Positions 22,823-33,402 of a DNA stretch of 64,000 nucleotides are shown here, one piece after another. The stretch lies in NCBI RefSeq assembly GCF_030052815.1, contig NC_079510.1, positions 28,845,823 through 28,909,822 on the forward strand, written 5' to 3'. The notes under the pieces are model-generated. The model was not told the DNA's origin. It saw nothing but the letters and a program-made list of their open reading frames with translations, and did not search any database. A program made the translations under genes and the position numbers. Positions within the stretch are counted from its first letter, which is position 1, and every line of letters starts with the position of its first letter. The stretch is from Hevea brasiliensis (Eukaryota; Streptophyta; Magnoliopsida; Malpighiales; Euphorbiaceae).

Positions 22823-24504
22823 TGGTTGCGTACTCCGCAAGTATACGGATCATTCAAATAGTAAAGAAAAGATATCGTCCTACAAAGATTTATTGTTTGA
22901 GTACCAAACTATAAAAGTCACGATTATTTGGGCTATCGATAACGTGTGCCAAAAATTGGAGTAAAAGATGCAGCAAATTAAATTGGGAAAATAAATAAAT
23001 TATAATGAATTAAGCAATTAAATTTCTAAGCACTAAACTAATTTACTAAAATTTTAGCAAGTGATAAAAGATTTAATTAATTAATGGTAAAAATTGATTC
23101 CAAAGTTAAGGTTCATGAAGTAAATTTCATTGGGATTTGGATAGGCAAACCAAGATTAAGGGAAATGCAAGTTTGAAGGAAGTTGATTCTGATTTCCTTT
23201 AATTTCTCTTTCAAGCAAACTAAAGAGTGTTTTAAAGGAAATTAGACCCCATTCTCATGCGATGTTTAATTACCCAAAACCCTTTAAGCACTTTAATCAA
23301 CTTGAAATTCCTCTTAACCCACTAGTTTATTTCTAACACTAGGTGATTAAGTTCATTATCTTGATTATCTATCATAGATTTTCACCTCTCAGTCCTTCAA
23401 TCTAAGATTAAGAATAAAACCCAAGGGGTACCAGCAATGGGTATGTAAATAAGCACACAAGATAAGAATAAAAACTTATATATACTAAAATCTGATTAAA
23501 ACCAGTCTAAATCCACAAATAAAAATTAGATCATTACACCCAACTCTGAAATCCCAAGTATCTACTCACTTATGCTTGTATTTACAAGTAGAAAATATGA
23601 AATGGAGCAAGAAAACATCAAAATAAGACTAAAAATAAAAGAACCCAGAAGAAGAAAATCCAAATCTCTGAAAATGGAAGCTGAAAACGTCACTCTGTAG
23701 GTGTTCTTCCTCCAAAAATGGCGTGGTTCCTTCTTTCCTTCCTCTTTTGATTTTTCTCTTTCTTTTTCCTTATGGTAAAAATGAGAATATGTTGCTTATA
23801 TATCCCCTCAAGCTTTGCCCTAAAAATGGTCTCTAAAGGGATAAAGACAAAATGTGTAAAAGGTGTGAAAAGAGTAAATTTTTCTATGTCAGCAAATCTG
23901 CCAGCGTCATCCTACATGCCTCATGTTGATTTAAGTTTTTTTCCACATGCCTCATGTTGATTCGGAAGAGGAGCCTTTAGATTCCACACGACCAGCTACA
24001 CGGGGCATGTTGAAGTCCTTGAAACTTTCGATGTGTTTTGTTCCAAAATCTCTGTCTGCACGACTAGCTACACCGGGCATGTTGAAGTCCTTGAAACTTT
24101 CGGCGTGTTTTATTCCAAAATCTCTATCTACACGACCCAGTGTTGAATTTACATGCCTTATGTGGATTCCTGCTGGCTGACTCTTTTCTTCACACGACCT
24201 TCAACACGGGGCATGTTGAAGCCCTTGAAAATCTCGACTGGTCTTCTTCCTTAGGTAAATTTTTTTCATTTTTTTACACTACTTTAAGCTTCCAAATCAC
24301 TTTGAATTTCTTCTATATGGACCTTTTTGCCTTTAAACCTTATTAAAACCTATCAAAAACATTAAAATTCCAAAAATTAAATATAATGAAACTAAAATTA
24401 ACAAATTAACTAAAATAAGCACTAAAAGCATAAAATTACTAAACTAAAAAGGGAAAAATGGATGGAAAACTACCCTAAAATACCTATATAAAATTGGTTT
24501 ATCA
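22823..24504 (-). repeat. 5' LTR of the Athila-like element (1682 bp)
   Basis: It starts TGGTTGCGTACTCCGC and ends GGTTTATCA on the plus strand and is one base different in length from 15285-16967. The two LTRs differ at scattered positions throughout, so the insertion is not brand new. It contains the 72-bp repeats at 23990-24061 and 24062 onward. Confidence 0.92.
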
Positions 24505-24509
24505 ATCTT

Positions 24510-25599
24510 GAATTCCACTAGATTAAGGATCTTCAAGAGTCAACTCATCAAGATTACCTACAACATCATCATCACAAGAAATATCCTTTCTATGACCAAA
24601 GGGGTTAGCTTCATCAAATACAACATGCATTGACTCCTCAACAACTAAGGTTCTCTTATTGAAGACTCTATATGCTTTACTAGATGTAGAGTACCCCAAG
24701 AAGATACCTTAATTAGTTTTTGAGCTAAATTTATCTAAATTATCTTTGGTATTCAAAATGAAGCATTTACAATAAAAAAACTCTAAAATAACCTATTTTA
24801 GGTTTCTTGGTATTCCATAGCTCATAAGGGGTTTTCTTTAAAATAGGTCTAATAAAAACTCTATTTGAAACATAACAAGCCGTATTAATGGCTTTCGCCC
24901 AAAAATAAGTAGGCAAATTATATTCATTTCACATAATCCTCCCCATGTCTAAAAGAGTTCTATTTTTTCTTTCAACCGCACCATTTTGTTAGGAGTCCTA
25001 GGAGAAGAAAAATGGTGAGTGATCTCTAGTGAGTTACAAAACTTATCAAATTTCTCATTTTCAAATTCTCCTCCATGATCACTCATAATAGAAGATATTT
25101 GAAAACCCTCTTCATTTTGAACCCTTTTTGAAAATCTCTCAAAAATATCACAACATTCATCCTTATGAGCAAGGAATGCAACCCAAGTATACCTAGAGTA
25201 GTCATTAACAATCACCAAGGCATAATATGCACCACCTAAGCTAGCTACTCTAGTAGGACCAAACAAATCCATATGCAACAATTGAAGGGGTCTAGAAGTA
25301 GATACCTTATGAATAGATTTAAAAGAGCTCTTGACTTACTTACCCATTTAGCATGCATTACACACCTTATCCTTTTGAAACTTGATCTTTGGTAGCCCAT
25401 CAACTAGCTCATCCTTGTTCAAGTTTGCAAGAAGGTCCATGCTAGCATGTGTAAGCCTTTTATGCCAAGTCCAAGAATCATTACTAGTAGAAAGAAAACA
25501 CTTGACATTTTTGTTAGACAAAGCATGCAAATTGATAACATAAATATTTTCAATTCTTTCACTAATAAACAACATTTTGTTATCACTCATCCTAGACAC
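24510..25599 (-). pseudogene. pol (IN): pre-integrase and integrase of copia-F
   Basis: The pre-integrase zinc finger is seen at 25348-25599 (WHKRLTHASMDLLANLNKDE, then KVCNAC), with both histidines and the paired cysteines in place. Integrase follows after a stop: MLHMDLFGPTRVASLGGAYY and IMSDHGGEFENEKFDKF supply the first two catalytic acids. The third, in the NGV-ERKN context, is lost to a frameshift at PNKMVRLKEKIELF near 24960. The remaining C-terminal segment runs in broken frames to 24510, where the Athila-like insertion begins. It continues conceptually at 15279. Confidence 0.85.
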
Positions 25600-25614
25600 A
25601 AAGCAAGATTTAGA

Positions 25615-25896
25615 CTAAAAAATAACTCTACAACCCTTATCATATAATTGACTAACACTAAGCAAATTATGCTTTAAACCATCAACCAAAAGCACTTTGT
25701 CAAGAATAGAGGAGTTTTCCTTACCAACCTTACCTATTCCCACAATTTTACCTTTAACATTATCACCAAAAGTCACTTGCCCACCTCCATCTTTCTTTTC
25801 AAGTGAAAGGAAGAGATTGGCATTTCTGGTCATGTGTCTTGAACATCCACTATCTAAGTACCACTTGCTTTCAAGCTTTGAGGATTTCAAGCACAC
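25615..25896 (-). pseudogene. pol (PR): aspartic protease of copia-F
   Basis: The protease cleaves the polyprotein in the particle. The frame reads SKWYLDSGCSRHMTRNANLF, with the copia-type DSG catalytic triad intact, followed by GGQVTFGDNVKGKIVGIGKV and the LKHNLLSVSQLYDKGC segment that leads to pre-integrase. The domain itself is undamaged, but a TGA separates it from gag upstream (near 25910) and another stop precedes pre-integrase (near 25614). Confidence 0.85.
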
Positions 25897-25910
25897 CTAC
25901 ACATGATAAT

Positions 25911-27435
25911 TCAATTTACTTTAGGTACCCAAATGTACATGGGTCCTTGGGGTTTAGTAGTTCCATCATTAAAATCAAATATTCTACCATATCCAAGATG
26001 GATTTTCCTAATAGCACACCTATAATTGGTGTGACCAAACTTGCCATAGTAGTGACAATGACCATTGAACCTTCTTATTCTTGGTCTATATGCATGAAAG
26101 TGTGAATATGGTCTCATGAGACTATTCTTTTTGTGTCTATTATGTGAATGTGAGCATGAGGCATGGTGAGTGTGATGATAGTTATGAGGCCTAGTAACAT
26201 GTTCCCTATGAAGGTTTGGCCTAGATGCAACTCTCCTAGATGTATATGTCTTATTTACATTTTGTCTAAGAGCATGTTGATGAAATGAAGTCTTTCTAGT
26301 TTTATTACCACAAGATTTCTTTGGCTCTTGTCCTTTAGGATTGGACACCTTTGGACTAGGCACTTGGGGACTAGGCTCATTAGAACTAGATGCTTTAACA
26401 AAGATAGTCTTAGAAGGAGGTGCTTGGGCAAATTTATTATAGCCAAGTCCATAATTGATGCTAGGAGACCTTTGAGAGCCCAAAATTGCATCAAGTTTGT
26501 CCTTTTCTTTAGCAAATTTGGAAAGAGAAGTTTTTAGCTCAACAATTTCATTTTTTAACTTCTCATTTTCTAATGAAAGCTCATCTAATGATTTTTGCAC
26601 ATTACTATCTAAAGGTCTATCAACCTTAGATGAGGTCTCATTCTCCTTCCTTAAACTAGCAAGCTCACTTTTCAAAAGTTTATTTCTCTTATGACTTAAT
26701 TCTAGTTCATCATTCATAACTTTAAGAGCATTAACTAGTTCATTATAAGAAAATTCAACAACATCATCTTTCAAAGTTACCTCATTGGAGCTTTCCTCCA
26801 TTGCCATGAAGCACATTTGGGCAACTTGATCACCAATTTCCTCATCTTCAGAGTCACTTGATTCATCCCATGTTTCTTTAAGTGCCTTCTTCTTGAACTT
26901 CTTGAAAAGCTTCTTCAATTTGGGACAATTCGTTCTAATGTGACCCTGCTTGTTGCATTCAAAGCATGTGGGAGGATCCCTCTTGCCCCTCTTGCTACTT
27001 TCTCCCTTGTCCTTCTTGAAGTTCCTCTTTAGGATGAACTTCTTGTTTTGGAAGGGCATCTTCCTTATTCTCCTTGTCATTAAAGCTAATTCTTCCTCAT
27101 CAAACTCATCATCTTCATCACTTGAGTTTTCAGAAGGTACTTTGAAGGCAATGGTCTTTTTGGCTTTGTTAGGTTCCTCCACTTGCTCTCTTTTGAGGGT
27201 TATCTCATAGTCAATGAGATTTCCTAAGAGCTCATCAAGTTGTACCTTGCTCAAGTCCTTGGAATCCTTGAGTGAAGTTACTTTGGGTAGCCACTCCTTA
27301 GGAAGACTTCTTAAAATCTTCTTTACTAGCTCCTCATTTGTAAATGTCTTCCCTAGAGATTTAATTCCTCCTATAATCTCCACAAATCTATCATACATTT
27401 CACTTATGGTTTCATTTGACTTCATCTTGAACAAT
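25911..27435 (-). pseudogene. gag: gag of copia-F, C-terminal part (507 codons)
   Basis: This is the larger part of a SIRE-type Gag. After the UBN2-like core (EMYDRFVEIIGGIKSLGKTF, LRSLPKEWLPKVTSLKDSKD) comes a CCHC knuckle CFECNKQGHIRTNC at about residue 158, an acidic stretch, and a coiled coil at about 225-310 (LSHKRNKLLKSELASLRKEN). A second knuckle-like motif near the end reads CHYYGKFGHTNYRC, where a cysteine of CHYC is replaced by Tyr. It ends GPMYIWVPKVN-stop. The long open frame shows little decay. Its first ~130 codons lie at 30681-31076, on the other side of the solo LTR inserted at 27441-30675. Confidence 0.85.
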
Positions 27436-30400
27436 TCATATGTAACACCCTCACTATAGCCATTCCGTACATTCTACTGTTTCGGTGACCGGTATCGATC
27501 TGGACAGCCAGAATGTCTGGAACTATATCTAGACTAGAGTGAAGAGTCATAAATAACTCAAATAATGGTAAGAAAAATCTAGAAAAATTTTAGAAATAAA
27601 TTATAATGAAGTTAAATGAGCCGATACCCTAGTGATGGGTAACCCAGTGGAAAGTTGCGGTCCTCGCAGCTAGGAGCCCTAAACCCAGGAGAAAATTTAT
27701 GAAATAATTTTTGGGACTCCAGAAAAGAGTCATTGAAGTTTTGATGGCATTAGAATGCCAAGAAAATGCTTAGAAAAATTTTTAGATCGGTACAGATAAT
27801 TTTGGCTCAATAAGCTAAATGGAGGGCATTTTGGTCATTTCGTCTTCAAAGAAGATTTTTGGCCAACTTATCCGGTTAAATAAATAATTTATATGACATA
27901 AAATATGAATAAATATTGCTAAAAATTAAATTGAAATTGGGTAGAAAAGAAAAGAAAGGAAAATGAAGGAAAACATGAATTATGACATCATTATGATGTC
28001 ATTAAAAAGAGCTCTTCCAATCACGTTTCAACAACCACCCTTAAATCAATTAAAAAGGAAGAAAAGTGAGTTAAAAATCAAAAAAATTCTGTTTTTCTTC
28101 TCCAAAAGAATCGGCAGCCTCTCTCTTCTCTCTCAACCTCCATTGAAACTCATTTCACAAGCTTGATTCTCACCTTATTTCACCACAAAACCCTAACCTC
28201 TCTTCATTAAAACTTCACCCCACACCTTAAAGTACCTCTAGGCAGCCATTAGAAAGAGAAAGAGTGGAGTTTTCAAGTCTTGGAGATTGGCTAAGTCAAG
28301 GTTAGTGCCAATTAATCTTTAAAACTTTGTGTATACATCATGTGGAGTATGAATTGAGTGTGAAATTAAGAGAATTTAAACACAATTTGAATGATTAATT
28401 TCTACAAATTTCGACAGCCTTATGGTACATTAGGGTTCATTGATTAGATTGAATTATAATTGTACATGGCTGCCATTGAACATGAATTTGATGTCTTAAT
28501 TCATTGATTGCATGTATATGGAGAATTGAAGATATTGGAGTTAGGGTTTGGGACACCAAATTTGGGATTTTGCTCATGTATTGGTGAAAGGAAGTTCTAA
28601 TGGTCAATTAGTGACCATTTGGTTATGTTGGATTAGGAAATGAAGTGATTTGTGCCATAGGAATTGAGGTTAGATGTGCTGCCTTGAGTGACCTGTAGGG
28701 CTGGATGTGAGTCCAGCAAGTTTGGGCAGCTATAACTGGAGTTGTGTAGGTTCAATTGGTGCAAGGCCAATTGGACATGAAATTAGATACATAATGGCAC
28801 AACTTTGATGAAGGAACCCTACCCAGAAAACCACAATAGACTGAATTAAAAATTTACCAAATCCAGGTAATACACAATCTGCCTGGGCAAAAAAACCAAA
28901 TAAACGGTGTTCATTCATTTGGTCATAACTCGGTGTAGAAAGGTCCAATTGACCTGAAATTTATATCGATGAAAATCTTAGACAATTTAGAACAATTTTT
29001 ATGTAGAACACAAACTCTAATTCTGGACTTAACCAAAGAAAATTGTTAGCCAAAGTTGAACTACTAAATTTGGCAGAATGGGATTCTGCCCAGAAATTCT
29101 AGGCAGATACCAATCCAGCCAGCCTTATTCAAATTGGCATATCTTGAGCTAGAAAACTGAAAATGGAGTGATTCAAAAAGTAAATTAAAAAAGACACATA
29201 AAGGAACAACTTTCATGAAGAGAATTTTGTTAAATTCCTACTGTACAAATGACCAATAGAATAGTAAACTTAGTGTTTGAAATCTGAAAATTTTAAAATA
29301 ACCAACACTAAGCTTTATAATGGTATTGGCAACTAATGCCAACAATTTTAGAATGCAAAATGTGGTATGTTGGTGATATTAGAACCAATATACCTATTGT
29401 ATATGAAAAAGTCAATATTTTAGTTAACTAATGGAATGAATAGTAACAATTAAAATTCAATTTCAAAAAATTACAAAATTAAAAATATTAAATGCCCTAG
29501 TAGGCCTAGTGTGATTGGTTTGGATAGGTTGGCATGCCAATAGGGTTCTGATAGCAATACTGCGTATGGCTTCATGCCATTCTGTGATATGATAGCCTAT
29601 GGCTATACTGATTATGATGTTATACTTGGCTTTATGCCTTATTTCTTTTATGGCTTATTAGCCATTCTGTCTGCACACCAGGAGACACATTGTGACTGAT
29701 GGTGTGACGGCCCGAGGTACCTAGTACCCTGTGCTAGTTTACCCGTTTATCCAGTCCAGTCAATTTGTATAGGTTACTTGGGCATGAAAAAGTATAAATG
29801 TAATTGAATTGATTATTAAAGGAAGAAAGGAAATTAAATATCAAGATAAAGAACAAGAATGATTTCAATAAAAAGAGGCTCAAAATTATCATGAGAACGA
29901 TTAATAAAATGCTAGGAAAAGTTAATATCATAAGATGTAATTAGCCTTCAACTTAAAATAAATTAGTAATTATTTATTTTCTTATAAGTACAATAACTAG
30001 GAAATTTTTACTTTTATTTGTATATTATATTTTCTTGTTTTATTGGCACCACTAAGCTTTATGCTTAGCGCGTCGCTATTTGCAATGTGTAGGTACTGAA
30101 GATTTGGCCAGAGAACCCAGTAGACCATAGACTGGGAGATTAGAAGTTTTGATCTGCATTTGGGTCTTGAGTGTCACTACCTCAGCAGTGCATATATTGG
30201 TAGTGTCCAGCAACTTGTATTTTATTTTTGATCATTGTAATCAAATTTTGGATATTTAATGTAAATTATGTATTTTTGTACATGAAATGTGCATAAGATG
30301 TAAATTAATATAGTTTAAAATTTTCATATTTGAATTGTATATGTATGGAAATGATTTAAATTTTCTTATGTATTTATATGAGTGAAATTTATAAATGTTC

Positions 30401-30680
30401 TGAATGAGAAAGCGATTTTGTGAATCTGTGCAAAGAAAATTATTTTACACAGGTGGAAAAATCGTTAATTTATTAAAAAATGAGGGGAAACTCCGTCAGT
30501 TTCTCCACAGAAAAAAAATAAAATAAAATAAATGAACAATTGATTAAATTTAATGAAAAAAATTGAATGTGATAATTAAGAAGTAATAAATTGAGATAAG
30601 ATAAGATAGGGTACTCCGGCACCGAGTGTGACATGCCTTGCTCGGCTACACTGTGGACGGGTGAGGGGTGTCACATCATA
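27436..30680 (+). mobile_element. 3235-bp solo LTR 'E' inserted in copia-F gag, TSD TCATA
   Basis: The insert runs from TGTAACACCCTCAC (27441) to GTGAGGGGTGTCACA (30675) and is bordered by TCATA at 27436-27440 and 30676-30680. Both sides are copia-F gag codons. The 5' end resembles the minus-strand starts of LTRs A, C and D (TTCGGTGACCGGTATCGATC compared with CCGGTGACCGGTGTCAGTC in D). No PBS, gag or pol is present, so it is a solo LTR left by LTR-LTR recombination. A region near 29560-29660 has repeated ATGGCTT/GGCTTTATGCC words like those in LTR C. Confidence 0.88.
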
Positions 30681-31076
30681 TTAGTAGATAAGGGAATCCA
30701 TCTTATTCTCCTTTACTTGACTAGTACCCTCATGAGTAACCACTAAAGCATCCCAAATTTCTTTTACAGTAGACTTCATACACACTTTATTATATTCACT
30801 TCTACTTAATGCACAAAATAGAACATGAATAGCCTTATCATTTAAAGCCACTCTTCTTTTCTCTTGCTCACTCCATTCACCCATAGGCTTAGCTATATGC
30901 ACACCTTCTACAATCTTAGTTGGGGTGAATGGCCCATTTTCTACAACATCCCACAAGTCAACCCCTTCTGATTTAAGGAAATAATACATCCTATTTTTCC
31001 AATACAAGAAGTCATTACCATCAAAGAAAGGAGGTCTTACCACCGATTGACCTTCTTGTGCATTAAGGGTTGCCAT
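30681..31076 (-). pseudogene. gag: gag of copia-F, N-terminal part
   Basis: The frame starts at the ATG at 31074-31076 (MATLNAQEGQSVVRPPFFDG) and contains the DUF4219-like FLYWKNRMYYFLKSEGVDLW and ALSRSEYNKVCMKSTVKEIW segments typical of copia Gag. It is interrupted after KENKMDSLIY by the solo LTR at 27441-30675 and resumes as ELFKMKSNETISEMYDRF. The start is supported by the PBS only 45 bases upstream. Confidence 0.88.
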
Positions 31077-31120
31077 TGATCTTTACTCCAAGATGACTAA
31101 ATCTTGTAGAATGGGAACCA

Positions 31121-31133
31121 GGCTCTAATACCA
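31121..31133 (-). other. primer-binding site of copia-F (initiator tRNA-Met)
   Basis: The minus strand reads TGGTATTAGAGCC, complementary to the 3' end of initiator tRNA-Met with one mismatch to TGGTATCAGAGCC. It lies two bases inside the 5' LTR end. Confidence 0.85.
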
Positions 31134-31135
31134 CT

Positions 31136-32574
31136 TGTTGTCCCTTGTAGCAACCCAAGAAGGGAGGTGAATTGGGTTCTAATTACAAAATTAAAGATTA
31201 AAAGAAATTTAAACACAAAAAAGAGAAAAGGAAGAATGATAACACAAGACATTTATAGAGGTTCAGTTATCCTAAGCCTACGTCCTCTCCTCAAGGCCCT
31301 TCTTGAGAGTTAATTCCACTAAAATTCTTTTTTAGGTGAAGAATAAACCCCTTACAATCACCACAAGAGCAAACCCTTGCTCTTTTACAAATCCCTTTAC
31401 ACTCAAGAGCTATTTAAAGCTCTATCACACTCAAAATTACAATAAGTGCTCACAATAACCTTGAATGAACTCTCAGAATAAAGAATTTATAACTCAAATA
31501 TCAAGTTCTCAACATTAACTATGGCAGCTCAAGCTCTAGAGAGAGAGAATGAAGAAAATCTTTAGAACATAATAAATTTCCAAAAGATTATTGTGTTAAA
31601 ACTTATTTCTAGTTATAAATGGTGTCTATTTATAGTTTTTGCAAGAAAAAAGACATTGGGGGTGCATTAAATGCAAAACTAGCCGTTCAACCACCCAAAG
31701 CTCTATTTTATCAAATTGCAAAAACCCAAGTTCTGCTGCCGAAGGTTGAAGCGCCAAAAAATAGCTTTTGAAAAGTCACTTTCGGCTGTCAAAGTTCCCA
31801 CTCTTGGTTGCCCAAGTGCTCTTTGGATAAAATGATTTTTAACGCTCAAAAACCATGATTTAAAGAGTGAACTTCAGCAGCCAAACTTCTCACTTTTGGC
31901 TGTCGAAGTGCTCTCTGGACAGAAAGTGTCAAAAGGGCACTTAGGCTTCGGAAATGCATAACTTTTTAACTGGAACTCAGATTTTCGATCCGTTTGAACC
32001 GTTGGAAAGATAATTTGATAAACTTTTCAATGAAAACAATTTAAAAAACAAATTTGCATTTCTTAAACGTGAAAATTTCATTTTAGTCCCCCTTGGTCAA
32101 GAAAAAGTTATAAGTAAAGACACTAAGAAATTAAGAGTTTAAAAAACTCATAACTTTTTTATCCGAACTCGGATTTTTGATCCGCTTGAGACATTGAAAA
32201 CTAATTCAATGTATTTTGCAACTAAAATACTTTTCAAAATTAATTTTGCATTTTTGAAAATTTTATTTAATTTTCTCTTAATAAAAAATTACGTGAAAAC
32301 TAAGTTGAACAAGATATTCTTAATACCACATAGACTTGAGCCAACATAATTAATAAAATGAGATTTATAAGACATAAAATAAATAAAAGTTACATTGTAG
32401 GGTCCCATAAATATTTGCTTCCTTATCGTGCTCTTCCTTAACCTTGATTTGAAGCAATTTGGCAATTTTGAATCTAAGACCTACAAACTCAACACAAACA
32501 CTTCTAAAGTATATTAGTAGCACACTAATTGTTTATTATCATCAAAACATGGGTTAAGACACCTAGGTCTAACA
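31136..32574 (-). repeat. 5' LTR of copia-F (1439 bp)
   Basis: On the minus strand it starts TGTTAGACCTAGGTGTC (32574) and ends GGGACAACA (31136) beside the PBS. A TATA-box candidate TATAAATAG is at 31626-31634 on the minus strand. Words related to GGCAGCCGAAGT occur several times around 31735-31910 (plus strand CTTCGGCAG/TTCGGCTGTC). The partner 3' LTR is absent from the window. Confidence 0.82.
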
Positions 32575-33402
32575 GATTTAAAAATTTTAAATTTATTTAA
32601 GTCATAAGAAAACCAATCCTATAGGTTTTCCATCTATTTAGAGTCTTTTAAATAATGAAATTTAATTTCAAAATTTCAAGACAAAATTTTGACAGAGTTT
32701 CCTTTAAATTTTTAAGTTATTGTAAATGACATGTTAAAATACCTGTCAACATTTATCTTATTTTTCCAATACACACATGAAACCTATGTGGTTTCATTCA
32801 CAAACCATCCCACAATAAACATAATGTATACACACATCTCATTAGTTAAAAATAAATTCTCATACTTGGAAATTTACAATATATACATGTGACAGTGTTT
32901 ACAAAATATAGGACTTGTTACAACATCCGTGTAGTTTGTGGATTTTAAATGGTTATACATTAAAAGATTGCATTACATATCAAAATACCTATATAATATA
33001 ATCTCCTAATGTGTACAAAATAATCTGGTGTCTTCTCGAGTCTTGAGCAAAACGTCACTTATCCACCTTTACTCCTATGTTGGCTCCTTATCTTTACTTT
33101 TATTGCGTACGGAAAGTTTAAATAACTCTCTGCTAAGCAACTTGCTTAGTGGTGCTATAATTGAATGATATTAAGTCATACAACAAATATGCATGCCAAT
33201 CATGCATGATTTCATGAATCAAGTTTCTAAAAATTTTATTTCAATAATACATGTGCAGTCCCACACAATTTGATAATGACATGATATAACTTTTAAATTA
33301 CATAAAGTTCTTGCATGATCAAATTAATAATATTTACAATTAAAATACATGACATTCATGAATAATCTTTTTCATTTATTTTCTTAGCCCAATTACAATG
33401 TC

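Larger units (their letters stand above)
15280..24509 (-). mobile_element. Athila-like Ty3/gypsy element, gag-pro only, two LTRs, TSD ATCTT
   Basis: Two ~1.68-kb LTRs (15285-16967 and 22823-24504) flank an interior with a tRNA-Asp-type PBS and a gag-pro ORF region but no RT, RNase H or integrase. ATCTT is duplicated at 15280-15284 and 24505-24509, directly next to copia-F sequence, proving insertion into that element. The minus orientation follows from PBS, ORF direction and the polypurine-like AAATTTGGTGGAATT next to the left LTR. The Athila assignment rests on the PBS, on the protease context LMPLSICEKL, and on the hallmark GCTTCTTGGGAGGCAACCCA segment near 19916-19935. Confidence 0.9.
13494..32574 (-). 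mobile_element. copia-F: SIRE/Maximus-like Ty1/copia element, split by two insertions, 3' LTR missing
   Basis: Read on the minus strand: 5' LTR 31136-32574, PBS 31121-31133, gag 30681-31076 continued at 25911-27435, protease 25615-25896, pre-integrase and integrase 24510-25599, RT/RNase H 13518-15279. Two insertions with perfect TSDs separate the parts: an Athila-like element at 15285-24504 (ATCTT) and a solo LTR at 27441-30675 (TCATA). Removing both leaves about 6.6 kb of element. The long coiled-coil Gag and order of domains fit the SIRE lineage. At 13488/13489 the element abuts LTR A, and no second copia-F LTR is seen, so its 3' end was lost. Confidence 0.85.

Noticed and set aside
26255..27459. 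Several ORFs antisense to copia-F gag
   Set aside because: Shadows of the well-supported gag frame, with low-complexity Ser/Leu composition.
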